Assembly: GCA_050050115.1 (NCBI GenBank)
Contig: JASFUX010000082.1
Coordinates: 1-12,972 of the forward strand
Direction of reading: 5' to 3'
DNA: 12,972 bases
Source of the DNA: JASFUX01 sp050050115
GTDB lineage: Bacteria > Pseudomonadota > Alphaproteobacteria > Caulobacterales > Maricaulaceae
The position numbers and the translations under genes were made by a program. The notes under the pieces were generated by a model. The model searched no databases. It saw nothing but the letters and a program-made list of their open reading frames with translations, and was not told the origin of the DNA. Shown one piece after another: positions 1-6,535 of the stretch; position 1 is the stretch's first letter, and the number at the start of each line of letters is the position of its first letter.

Positions 1-864
1 CGAGCCCAGGCTCTCGAGACGCCAGGCGTCCGGATCGGCCATCAGCTCGCGCAGCGCCAGGTTGTTCAAGGCGTGCCCGGGCCGCTCGGCGACGTAGCGG
101 CCGAAGATCATCCGGCCGGCGAGCGCCAGATCGCCCAGGATGTCGAGCACCTTGTGGCGCGCGAACTCGTCGGCGTAGCGCAGCCCATCCTCGTTCATCA
201 CGCCGTCGGCGTTGAGGACGACGCAGTTCTCCAGCGATCCGCCGCGGGCGAGACCGGCTTCGTGCAGGGCCTCGACGTCATGCAGGAAGGCGAAGGTGCG
301 CGCCGGGGCGATCTCGTCGGCGAAGCGCGCGGGATCGTGCTCGAACAGAGCGCGCTGGCGGCCGATCGCCGGGTCGTCGAAGGTGATGGTCGCGTCGATC
401 TCGAGGTTGTCGGCCGGTTCGAACCGGGCGCGCTTGCCCTCGACCGAGACCTCGATGGTCTTCAAGACCCGGATCACCTGACGCGGCGCGGCGAGACGGT
501 CGAGACCGGCGCGCGCGAGCACCTTCACGAACGGACGGGCGCTGCCGTCCATCGCGGGGATCTCCGGACCGTCGACATCGACGACCGCGTTGTTCACGCC
601 CACGCCGACGAGCGCGGCGAGCAGATGCTCGACCGTCGCGACGGAGGCGCCGAAGCGGTTGGAGATGGTGGTGCCGAGCTGGGTGTCCGCGACCGCGTCG
701 GGACGCAGCTCGATCTCATTTTCACCTTCAGGCAGGTCAGTGCGCCGGAAGACGATCCCGGTGTTCATCGCAGCCGGCCGCACGGTCGCGCGCACGCGCT
801 CCCCCGAGTGCAGACCCACGCCGGAAAACACCACCGCCCCCGATAGTGTCGTTTGGAAATCCAC
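1..864 (-). CDS. lpxC: UDP-3-O-acyl-N-acetylglucosamine deacetylase LpxC (3' end outside window)
   Basis: LpxC is the Zn-dependent cytoplasmic deacetylase that performs the committed step of lipid A synthesis. The 288 visible codons contain the family landmarks: VEHLLAAL with zinc ligand His80, an MDGSARPF loop, the RGGSLENCVVLN segment, RHKVLDILGD with His237 and Asp241 as the other zinc ligands, and GHALNN with the catalytic His264. These match E. coli numbering within one residue, so the fold is intact. The family is about 300-305 residues, so only some 12-17 C-terminal residues lie beyond base 1. The GTG at 864 is the only reasonable start, because an in-frame TGA lies at 882-880 and no ATG or TTG falls between. 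The Shine-Dalgarno is weak (GCGGGCGGGA just upstream). It follows ftsZ in the same direction after a 120-bp gap rich in inverted repeats, so it may have its own control. Identification is near certain. Confidence 0.96.
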   Translation of the reverse strand, partial: MDFQTTLSGAVVFSGVGLHSGERVRATVRPAAMNTGIVFRRTDLPEGENEIELRPDAVADTQLGTTISNRFGASVATVEHLLAALVGVGVNNAVVDVDGPEIPAMDGSARPFVKVLARAGLDRLAAPRQVIRVLKTIEVSVEGKRARFEPADNLEIDATITFDDPAIGRQRALFEHDPARFADEIAPARTFAFLHDVEALHEAGLARGGSLENCVVLNADGVMNEDGLRYADEFARHKVLDILGDLALAGRMIFGRYVAERPGHALNNLALRELMADPDAWRLESLGS

Positions 865-883
865 TGTCCCGCCCGCTTTTCAC

Positions 884-896
884 GCCGAAACTCGGC
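884..896 (-). repeat. Short hairpin in the lpxC leader
   Basis: GCCGA-AAC-TCGGC forms a perfect 5-bp inverted repeat with a 3-nt spacer. It lies 20 nt upstream of the lpxC GTG, just before the probable ribosome binding site. No T-tract follows on the lpxC-sense strand, so it is not a standard terminator. It could affect leader folding together with the larger structure at 913-963. The sequence match is certain and the function unknown. Confidence 0.45.
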
Positions 897-912
897 TGAT
901 CGGAACTTGTGG

Positions 913-963
913 GTAACAGTCGCTTTGCTGCACCGCAAATAAACGAATGTTTCGGACTGTTAC
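913..963 (-). repeat. Inverted repeat predicting a three-way junction between ftsZ and lpxC
   Basis: Two perfect 9-bp arms, GTAACAGTC (913-921) and GACTGTTAC (955-963), enclose 33 nt that themselves contain two more inverted repeats: TTTGC (924-928) with GCAAA (935-939) around a 6-nt loop, and CGAA (944-947) with TTCG (951-954) around a 3-nt loop. The second inner hairpin stacks directly on the outer stem. Together they would fold as a three-way junction in the transcript or a branched cruciform in DNA. The element lies wholly in the gap between the ftsZ stop and the lpxC start, in locally AT-richer sequence. No T-run follows either arm, so a simple intrinsic terminator is unlikely. It may be a structured lpxC leader, a processing site in a ftsZ-lpxC transcript, or an operator. 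The structure is seen directly; the role is inference. Confidence 0.6.
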
Positions 964-984
964 GCACACACGGGCGGGGTTCGA

Positions 985-2709
985 CTAGTTGGCTTGCCGG
1001 CGCAAAAACGCCGGGATTTCAAGGTCTTTGTCGTCGATCTCCGCACCGTCTTCCGCCGTCTTCTCGGCGTCCGGCTGTTCTTCGCCGGCGGGCTTGTCCG
1101 CTGACTTGGCTTCATCGCGCTGAGGCCGGCGCTTGCGCCGGCCGAACAAGGAGAAGCCGCCCGTCCGCGCGGCCGTTTCTTCCTCGGGCGTCATCCGCCG
1201 CACGTCGACCGTTTCGGCCTCGCGCTCTTCGTCTGCTTGCTCATTCGACACGGACGCGTCGGCCGAGGTCTGCTCTTCATCCGCGGCGTCAGCGTCCTCG
1301 ATCAGGGAGCGAATGTCGCGGTCCTCGCCAGCCGACTTGGCGGCCTCGCGGCGCTTGCCGAAGGGCGAAGCGCCGCCGCGCGCAGGCTTGGTCTCGATCT
1401 CGTCATCGTCAGGCACGGGCTCGGACCAGGGATGGACCGGACCGCGGGCTTCGGTTTCGGCCTCAGGTTCGTGCTCAGCCTCGGGTTGAGCTTCGGGCGT
1501 TTCGATCTCGGCCGCTTCAGCCTCAGCGGCCTCAGGCGCGTCCTCGACGTTGGCGGCGAGCTCCTGCTCGGAGGTCTCACGCGTCTGCTCGGGCTCTTCG
1601 TCGGCGTCATTCGCGTCCTGCGCCGCGGCGGGCGGCTCGGCGGGCTTGGCCTCGCTGACCGCGGGCTCGAAGGTGAAGCCGGCGGCGGCCACCTTGTCGG
1701 CGAACGGCAGGCCCTGGGCCGCCGGGCGCGAGGGCCGGCGCGCGCCAGCGCCGGCGTTGATGCCGGTGGCGACGATCGAGACCCGCAGGCGGGGGCCCAT
1801 GTTCTCCTCGACCGCCGAGCCGAAGATGATGTTGGCGCTGGGATCAATCTCGGCGCGCACGGTGTTCGCCGCCTCGTCGACCTCGAAGAGCGTCAGATCT
1901 TCGCCGCCGGTGATGTTCAAGAGAACCGCCTTGGCGCCCTTCAGGGTGATGTCGTCCAAGAGCGGATTGGCCATCGCGGCGGAGGCGGCTTCGGCGGCGC
2001 GGCGCGGGCCCTCGGCCTCGCCCGAGCCCATGACCGCCTTGCCCATCTCGTTCATCACCGTGCGCACGTCGGCGAAGTCGAGGTTGACGATCCCCGGGCG
2101 CAGCATCAGGTCGGTGACCCCGCGCACCCCGGCGTGAAGGACGTTGTCCGCCAGCGCGAAGGCCTCTGCGATCGTGGTCTTCTCGGTGACGATGCGGAAC
2201 AGGTTCTGATTGGGGATGACGATCAGCGTGTCGACTTCGCGCTCAAGCTCGCCGACGCCGTCGTCGGCGATCGACATCCGCTTGACGCCTTCGAACTCGA
2301 ACGGCTTGGTCACGACGGCCACGGTCAGCGCGCCGGCGTCGCGGGCGATCCGCGCGATCACGGGCGCGGCGCCCGTGCCGGTGCCCCCGCCCATGCCGGC
2401 GGTGATGAACACCATGTGGGCGTTCTCGACCTTGGCGGCGATGTCCTCGACCGAGTCCTCGGCGGCGCGGCGGCCGATGTCGGGCCGCGCGCCGGCGCCG
2501 AGACCTTCGGTGATGCCCGGACCGAGCTGCAGGCGATGCTCTTCGTCGGCGCGCTCGAGCGCCTGGGCGTCGGTGTTGGCGACGACGAACTTCACGCCGT
2601 CGAGGCCGGAGCCGATCATGTTGGCGACCGCATTGCCGCCGGCGCCGCCGACGCCGAACACGACGATGCGGGGGCGCAGGTTGTTGGAACTTGATGAGCT
2701 GCCGGCCAT
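985..2709 (-). CDS. ftsZ: Cell division GTPase FtsZ with long C-terminal linker
   Basis: FtsZ is the tubulin-like GTPase that polymerises into the Z-ring. Residues 13-320 form the core: nucleotide loop GGAGGNAVAN (21-30), tubulin signature GMGGGTGTGAAP (105-116), and T7 synergy loop with N209, D211 and D214, which completes the active site of the neighbouring subunit. Residues about 321-559 are a low-complexity linker rich in Glu, Ala and Pro with two short basic patches (445-454 and 517-528). The protein ends in the conserved peptide DLEIPAFLRRQAN that docks FtsA and other partners. At 574 residues it is much longer than E. coli FtsZ (383), but long linkers are normal in alphaproteobacteria. 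The ATG at 2709 is preceded by AGAGGGG at 2720-2714. The stop is TAG. A CtrA box and GANTC sites lie upstream, and ftsA precedes it by 175 bp. Confidence 0.98.
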   Translation of the reverse strand: MAGSSSSSNNLRPRIVVFGVGGAGGNAVANMIGSGLDGVKFVVANTDAQALERADEEHRLQLGPGITEGLGAGARPDIGRRAAEDSVEDIAAKVENAHMVFITAGMGGGTGTGAAPVIARIARDAGALTVAVVTKPFEFEGVKRMSIADDGVGELEREVDTLIVIPNQNLFRIVTEKTTIAEAFALADNVLHAGVRGVTDLMLRPGIVNLDFADVRTVMNEMGKAVMGSGEAEGPRRAAEAASAAMANPLLDDITLKGAKAVLLNITGGEDLTLFEVDEAANTVRAEIDPSANIIFGSAVEENMGPRLRVSIVATGINAGAGARRPSRPAAQGLPFADKVAAAGFTFEPAVSEAKPAEPPAAAQDANDADEEPEQTRETSEQELAANVEDAPEAAEAEAAEIETPEAQPEAEHEPEAETEARGPVHPWSEPVPDDDEIETKPARGGASPFGKRREAAKSAGEDRDIRSLIEDADAADEEQTSADASVSNEQADEEREAETVDVRRMTPEEETAARTGGFSLFGRRKRRPQRDEAKSADKPAGEEQPDAEKTAEDGAEIDDKDLEIPAFLRRQAN

Positions 2710-2734
2710 CGATCCCCTCTCGGTCCGCCTAGAG

Positions 2735-2749
2735 TTCTTAGGGCTTTAA
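2735..2749. promoter_or_regulatory. Weak CtrA-like half site close to the ftsZ start
   Basis: TTCT, seven bases, then TTAA (2746-2749) keeps the CtrA spacing, but only one half matches. It lies about 25-40 bp upstream of the ftsZ ATG. With a perfect box 50 bp farther up, it could be a second low-affinity contact, or chance. Confidence 0.2.
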
Positions 2750-2760
2750 CGGGGTTTGAC

Positions 2761-2774
2761 GCGGATTCGTCCGC
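2761..2774. repeat. Inverted repeat with a GANTC site in its loop, ftsZ promoter region
   Basis: GCGGA-TTCG-TCCGC is a perfect 5-bp inverted repeat with a 4-nt centre. The GATTC at 2764-2768, a CcrM-type GANTC methylation site, spans the end of the left arm and the centre. It lies about 50 bp upstream of the ftsZ ATG and 26 bp from the CtrA box. In Caulobacter, ftsZ expression depends on GANTC methylation. Whether this site works the same way is inference. Confidence 0.45.
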
Positions 2775-2799
2775 AAGCGCAGAGGCTGACGAAGATCGC

Positions 2800-2814
2800 T
2801 TAACGCCGCGTTAA
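2800..2814. promoter_or_regulatory. CtrA binding site upstream of ftsZ
   Basis: TTAACGCCGCGTTAA is an exact TTAA-N7-TTAA match to the consensus of the alphaproteobacterial cell-cycle regulator CtrA, and it is also a perfect TTAACGC/GCGTTAA palindrome. Such AT half-sites are rare in this GC-rich sequence. It is 91-105 bp upstream of the ftsZ ATG, between ftsA and ftsZ. In Caulobacter, CtrA represses ftsZ in swarmer cells; the same role is inferred here. The sequence match is certain, binding is not shown. Confidence 0.75.
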
Positions 2815-2867
2815 GACAGATGGCGCCGGCGCGGCGATCGCCTCGGTTCTTCCAGACGGCCCTACTA

Positions 2868-2872
2868 GAATC
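2868..2872. promoter_or_regulatory. Second GANTC methylation site in the ftsA-ftsZ gap
   Basis: GAATC fits the GANTC target of the cell-cycle methyltransferase CcrM. It is 13 bp after the ftsA stop and is the second GANTC in this 175-bp gap. Single GANTC sites also occur inside genes here, so this one alone is weak evidence. Together with the 2764 site and the CtrA box it fits a cell-cycle promoter. Confidence 0.35.
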
Positions 2873-2884
2873 TTCGCGCGCTTC

Positions 2885-4213
2885 CTAAAAGTTCTCTTTC
2901 AGCCACGCCGCAGCCTGTCGCATCGGCGCCATAGGCTTGCGCGAAGCGCCAAGCTCGGGGCCGAACTGGAACGGGCCGGCGCAGGCTTCCGCCGGGCCGC
3001 CGAAGACGTGATGCAGCAGGCCAACGGCCGCGGCCATTTCCGGGCCGTCGTCGCCCTCGGGCAGGCCGGCGACGCCGAACGGCCGGGCGACGCGCACGCG
3101 CTTGCCCATGATCTCCGCAGCGACGCGGGCGACACCGCCGAGACGGCTGCCCCCGCCGGTCAGCACGACGCGCGGCCCCGCCGCGCGCAGCACGCCCGCA
3201 GCGGCGAGCCGGTCGCGCATGATCTCGACGGTTTCCTCGACCCGCGGGCGAATGATGTCGCGCACGACCGAGCGCGGCGCCTGGAGCAGCGAGCGCGCCT
3301 CGCCCAGCTGCGGGCAGTCGATCAGCTCGCAGTCGTCGCCCGCGGTTTCGACCAGGGAGCCCCAGCGGCGCTTGATCCGCTCGGCGTCGGCGAGCGGGGT
3401 CGACAGGCCGCGGGCGAGGTCGGCGGAGATGTGCCCCGCGCCGACCGGCAAGGCGTCGACGTGCACCAGCGCGGAGTCGATGAACACCGCGGCGGTGGTC
3501 AGCGAGGCGCCGAGGTCGATCAGGGTGACGCCGAGGTCGGTTTCGTCCTCGACCAGCGTCGACAGGCCCGCGGCGTAAGGCGTCGCGACGACGTTGTGCA
3601 GCACCAAGCCGGCGCGCGAGAGACAGAAATCGAGATTGCGCACGGGACCGGCGGCGGCGCTGACGACATGGACCTCGACCCCGAGGCTGCGTCCGAACAT
3701 GCCGCGCGGGTCGCGCACGCCGCGATGCGCGTCGATCGACCACGAAAGCGGGATCGCGTGCAGCACCAGGCGCTCGTCGGCGCCGAACTCGGCCAGCGCG
3801 CCGTCGAGCGCGCGGCGCAGATCGCGGTCGTCGATCGGGCGCTCGTCGAGCACCGTCTCGGCGAAAAGGGAATGCGAAGTCGGCTGGCCGCCGCCGAAAC
3901 CGACGGTCGCCAGATGCACGGCCGCGCCGGCCATCTGCTCGGCTTCCTCGACCGCGGCGCGGATGTCGGCGGACGCGGCGTCCATGTCGATCACCGCGCC
4001 GGCCTTGACCCCGCGGCTCGGCGCCCGGCCGATGCCGACGACGTCGATCAGGCCGCCGACATAGCCGGCGTCGTCATCGGGCGCGCGGCGGGCGATCAGG
4101 CAGGTGATCGAGGACGAGCCGAGGTCGATGACCGTCACGAGGTCCTTGCGTCCGCCGCGATGTCCGTTGACGCGGCGTCCGCGGCGGGGACCGAAGGGAC
4201 CGAGCAAAGCCAT
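2885..4213 (-). CDS. ftsA: Cell division actin-like ATPase FtsA
   Basis: FtsA is the actin-fold protein that anchors FtsZ filaments to the inner membrane and helps activate the divisome. Visible landmarks are phosphate-1 motif VIDLGSSSITCLI (28-40), the 1C subdomain in roughly 55-190, phosphate-2 motif LIDLGASLTTAAVF (231-244) and adenosine motif VVLTGGGSRLGG (349-360). The C-terminus MRQAAAWLKENF (431-442) is an amphipathic helix of the kind that inserts into the membrane. The length, 442 residues, is normal. The first 24 residues are Arg/Gly-rich and precede the first beta strand. The ATG at 4213 comes 2 nt after the ftsQ stop, so translation is probably coupled. The stop is TAG, and a 175-bp gap then separates it from ftsZ. 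The family call is firm; the exact start is slightly less so because of the basic extension. Confidence 0.96.
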   Translation of the reverse strand: MALLGPFGPRRGRRVNGHRGGRKDLVTVIDLGSSSITCLIARRAPDDDAGYVGGLIDVVGIGRAPSRGVKAGAVIDMDAASADIRAAVEEAEQMAGAAVHLATVGFGGGQPTSHSLFAETVLDERPIDDRDLRRALDGALAEFGADERLVLHAIPLSWSIDAHRGVRDPRGMFGRSLGVEVHVVSAAAGPVRNLDFCLSRAGLVLHNVVATPYAAGLSTLVEDETDLGVTLIDLGASLTTAAVFIDSALVHVDALPVGAGHISADLARGLSTPLADAERIKRRWGSLVETAGDDCELIDCPQLGEARSLLQAPRSVVRDIIRPRVEETVEIMRDRLAAAGVLRAAGPRVVLTGGGSRLGGVARVAAEIMGKRVRVARPFGVAGLPEGDDGPEMAAAVGLLHHVFGGPAEACAGPFQFGPELGASRKPMAPMRQAAAWLKENF

Positions 4214-4215
4214 GG

Positions 4216-5319
4216 CTACGCCCCCCGCTCGATCGTGCGGCGCGACAGCGCGCGCGGGCGCATCACCAGGTCTGCGCCGCGCATGTCGAGCACCGACAGC
4301 GGCAGGTCGAGCACGCTGTCCTCCTCATGCAGAGCAAGCAGCGCCGCCAAGGCCGCCGCCTCCTCGCCTTCGGGCAGGCGCACAGTGAGGCCGGTGTAAG
4401 TGGTCATGTCCCAGCGCCGTCCGCCGACGCGTTCAAAGCCGCTCGCGCGGCGCGCCAGGACCGGATAGGCGCCCAGCGCCGAGACCAGCCCGCGCGCCGC
4501 TTCGGGCGCGTCCTCGCCTTCGACGAGGGGCAGATTGCCGTACTCGGACGCATCGACGCCGGGGATGACCGCGCCGGCGTCGTCGAGCACGAAGACCGCG
4601 CCGTCCGTCGAGCGCCAGCGCGCCAGCGGTCGACGCTCATCGACGATGACCACGACACGATCGGGCAAGAGGCGAATGACGGCCGCCTCACTGACCCACG
4701 CGAGTTCCTCGACGCGGGCTTTCGCCGCGGCCGGATCGAAGTTGAAGATCAGCTCGCCGGGCTCGAGCATCAGCCGCTCGGCCACTTCAGCCGCGGCCGC
4801 GCGCTCCGCGCCGCGCACCTCGACGTGAGCGAGGGTGAAACCCGCATCGGCGAAAGCGGCGCGCATTGAATAGTTTGCGCGTCCCGCAGCGTCTTCGGCG
4901 AAACCGCCGAGCCATGCAGTGGTGAAGAAGACCGTCGCCAGCAGGCCGAGGCCGGCGAGCAGCTTACGGCCGATGCGCAGCGGCGCGCCGCGCGACTCCG
5001 CGCGCCGGCGGCGCTCGAGCCGCCAGGCGCGGGCGACGCGGTTGCGCGGGCGAAATCCTTTGGGCGTCCCGGGCGCAGAGGCGCGGCTGCGCGATGCAGC
5101 CGGGCGCGAACCGCCTTTGGCCTTGGATGCGGGAGACGGTTTGGCTTGGGCGCGCGCGCCGCCGCGGCGCTTGGGCGCGGGCGCGTCGTCTTCGTACTGA
5201 TCGTCGAAATCGTCGTCGCGACGGTCCCGCGCGCGCGATCCGCCGCGCGTCTTGGCCGCCTTGCGGGGTGATCTTTCAGATCTCCTGAAGGACGATTTTT
5301 CGTCCGACCCTCTCGCCAC
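4216..5319 (-). CDS. ftsQ: Cell division protein FtsQ
   Basis: FtsQ is the bitopic divisome protein that links the cytoplasmic ring to FtsB, FtsL and the septal peptidoglycan synthases. From the GTG start it has 367 residues: a long cytoplasmic tail (1-118), first mixed acidic/basic with a DDDFDDQYEDD stretch and then very Lys/Arg-rich; one membrane segment (about 119-140, LLAGLGLLATVFFTTAWLGG); a POTRA domain (about 162-230, from LAHVEVRGAE to VVVIVDERRPLARW); and a C-terminal FtsQ beta domain. The tail is longer than in E. coli. Two starts compete: TTG at 5325 and GTG at 5319. GGAGAG at 5331-5326 abuts the TTG but sits 6 nt before the GTG, so GTG is preferred. ftsA starts 2 nt after its TAG stop. 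Upstream are about 250 bp of probable leader and promoter. The assignment rests on the POTRA plus FtsQ architecture and the gene order. Confidence 0.93.
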   Translation of the reverse strand: MARGSDEKSSFRRSERSPRKAAKTRGGSRARDRRDDDFDDQYEDDAPAPKRRGGARAQAKPSPASKAKGGSRPAASRSRASAPGTPKGFRPRNRVARAWRLERRRRAESRGAPLRIGRKLLAGLGLLATVFFTTAWLGGFAEDAAGRANYSMRAAFADAGFTLAHVEVRGAERAAAAEVAERLMLEPGELIFNFDPAAAKARVEELAWVSEAAVIRLLPDRVVVIVDERRPLARWRSTDGAVFVLDDAGAVIPGVDASEYGNLPLVEGEDAPEAARGLVSALGAYPVLARRASGFERVGGRRWDMTTYTGLTVRLPEGEEAAALAALLALHEEDSVLDLPLSVLDMRGADLVMRPRALSRRTIERGA

Positions 5320-5325
5320 AACCAA

Positions 5326-5331
5326 CTCTCC
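5326..5331 (-). promoter_or_regulatory. Ribosome binding site that favours the GTG start of ftsQ
   Basis: GGAGAG on the minus strand lies 6 nt before GTG 5319-5317 and directly touches TTG 5325-5323. Normal Shine-Dalgarno spacing is about 5-9 nt, so the GTG is the likelier start. Confidence 0.55.
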
Positions 5332-5577
5332 ACCAACCCCTGCGCCTGCCCGCTTTTTGCGGATCGGTCGCGGCGCCGGTTTCCCCGACGCTTGAAGTCA
5401 AATGAATGCCAGCAGGGAGGTTAAATTTGCGTTGGCGTAAAGCAACGAATCGCGCATTGGCCGAGAAGAAATCGTTAGGGCGGCGCGGCAAACCGCCGGG
5501 TACGGAATGTGTGGCCTTCAAGTCTGAGCAAAACGCTAAGACCGCGAAGATCAAAAAAGCTTTGGAACGACGGGCCC
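5332..5577 (-). other. ddl-ftsQ intergenic region, probable ftsQA promoter and leader
   Basis: About 245 bp lie between the ddl stop and ftsQ. The stretch is less GC-rich than its flanks, as expected of a promoter. It contains TTAA-N7-TTGG at 5421-5435 (half of a CtrA box), a GANTC site GAATC at 5447-5451, and a small CCGC-TTTTT-GCGG inverted repeat at 5350-5362 just ahead of the ftsQ ribosome binding site. In Caulobacter the ftsQA promoter is activated by CtrA, which makes the half site worth noting. A TTG-initiated 92-codon frame (5276-5554) crosses the region and overlaps ftsQ, but it resembles no family I know and has no good ribosome binding site. No exact -35/-10 pair could be fixed by eye. 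Confidence 0.4.
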
Positions 5578-6492
5578 TTAGCGCGGGCAGGACGCGTCCT
5601 TGACCATCCAGTCGACCAGGTCGCCGAAGGACATGCCGGCGTGCTCGGCCTGCTCGGGAGCGAGCGAGGTCGGGGTCATGCCGGGCTGGGTGTTGATTTC
5701 GATGAACGCCAGGCGGTCCGTCGCCGGATCATAGCGGAAATCGCTGCGCGTCAGCCCCCTGCATCCCACGATCTCATGGGCTTTGAGTGCAATATCCTCG
5801 CATCGGGCGGCCAGCTCGTCCGGAATGTCCGCCGGCACCGTGTGGCGCGAGCCGCCGGGAGCGTACTTGGCCTCGTAGTCGTAGAATTCGCGCTCGGTCT
5901 CGATCTCGGTGACGCCGAGCGTGCGATCGCCGAGCACGGTGGTGGTCAGCTCCCGGCCGGAGATGAACTCCTCGACCAGCACCGTTCCGCCCTCCGCGCC
6001 GAGGGTTTGCACGAAGCTCTCCGGCGGCCGGTTGTCGCCGGGGCGGACGAAGAAAACCCCGACCGAAGAGCCTTCCGCGTTTGGCTTGATCACGTAAGGC
6101 GGGTCCATCACCAGCCCTTGCGCGACCTCCTCGACCGGGATCAGCCGGCCGCGCGGAGCGTCGATCCCGGACGCGCCGAGGACGATCTTGGTCTTGGTCT
6201 TGTCCATCGCCAGCGCCGAGGCGGCGACGCCGGAGTGGGTGTAGGGCAGTTGCAAGTATTCGAGCACGCCCTGCACGCAGCCGTCCTCGCCCCACTTGCC
6301 GTGCAGCGCATTGAACACCGCATCCGGCGCGAGCCCGGCGAGAGCGGGAATCCAGTTGGGATCCTGGGGGTCGACCTCGATCACCTCGTAGCCCTTGCGG
6401 GTCAGCGCCGCCGCGCAGCCCGCGCCGGAGGCCAGCGAAACCTCGCGCTCCGCGCTGAGGCCGCCGAGAAGAACTGCGATGCGCTTGGACAT
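5578..6492 (-). CDS. ddl: D-alanine--D-alanine ligase
   Basis: Ddl is an ATP-grasp enzyme that joins two D-alanines for the peptidoglycan stem peptide. The 304 residues match the usual length. Key elements are LLGGLSAEREVSL with Glu15, YTHSGVAASALAMDK (84-98), the ATP-binding loop IKPNAEGSSVGV (135-146) with the serine pair at 142-143, FYDYEAKY (203-210) with Tyr204, and the metal ligands Asp251 (RSDFRYD), Glu265 and Asn267 (EINTQPGMT). The Glu-Ser-Tyr triad is that of DdlB enzymes making D-Ala-D-Ala, not the D-lactate-forming Van type. The reading frame is open to 6627, but the conserved N-terminus begins at ATG 6492, with only a poor Shine-Dalgarno upstream. It lies 43 nt after the stop of the membrane-protein gene and ends with TAA before the ftsQ leader. 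It provides the dipeptide for MurF, which is not in this window. Confidence 0.97.
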   Translation of the reverse strand: MSKRIAVLLGGLSAEREVSLASGAGCAAALTRKGYEVIEVDPQDPNWIPALAGLAPDAVFNALHGKWGEDGCVQGVLEYLQLPYTHSGVAASALAMDKTKTKIVLGASGIDAPRGRLIPVEEVAQGLVMDPPYVIKPNAEGSSVGVFFVRPGDNRPPESFVQTLGAEGGTVLVEEFISGRELTTTVLGDRTLGVTEIETEREFYDYEAKYAPGGSRHTVPADIPDELAARCEDIALKAHEIVGCRGLTRSDFRYDPATDRLAFIEINTQPGMTPTSLAPEQAEHAGMSFGDLVDWMVKDASCPR

Positions 6493-6535
6493 GGGCGTCG
6501 TCCGGGGTGAAAGAACGTCAGACTGCGCGAGCCTG

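Noticed and set aside
1237..2694. 485-codon open frame on the plus strand opposite ftsZ
   Set aside because: It is antisense to a certain gene. Its composition (Arg, Gly, Asp, Val, His) is what a GC-rich antisense frame gives, and it matches no family.
2833..2842. GGCGATCGCC palindrome between ftsA and ftsZ
   Set aside because: A perfect 10-bp palindrome, but built of common GC-rich words; nothing ties it to a known regulator.
3008..4399. 463-codon open frame on the plus strand opposite ftsA and the end of ftsQ
   Set aside because: Antisense shadow of two conserved genes in GC-rich DNA, low-complexity Arg/Ala/Asp composition, no recognisable domain.
5276..5554. 92-codon TTG-initiated frame across the ddl-ftsQ gap
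   Set aside because: It overlaps the start of ftsQ, lacks a ribosome binding site and shows no known family; it more likely lies in promoter and leader sequence.
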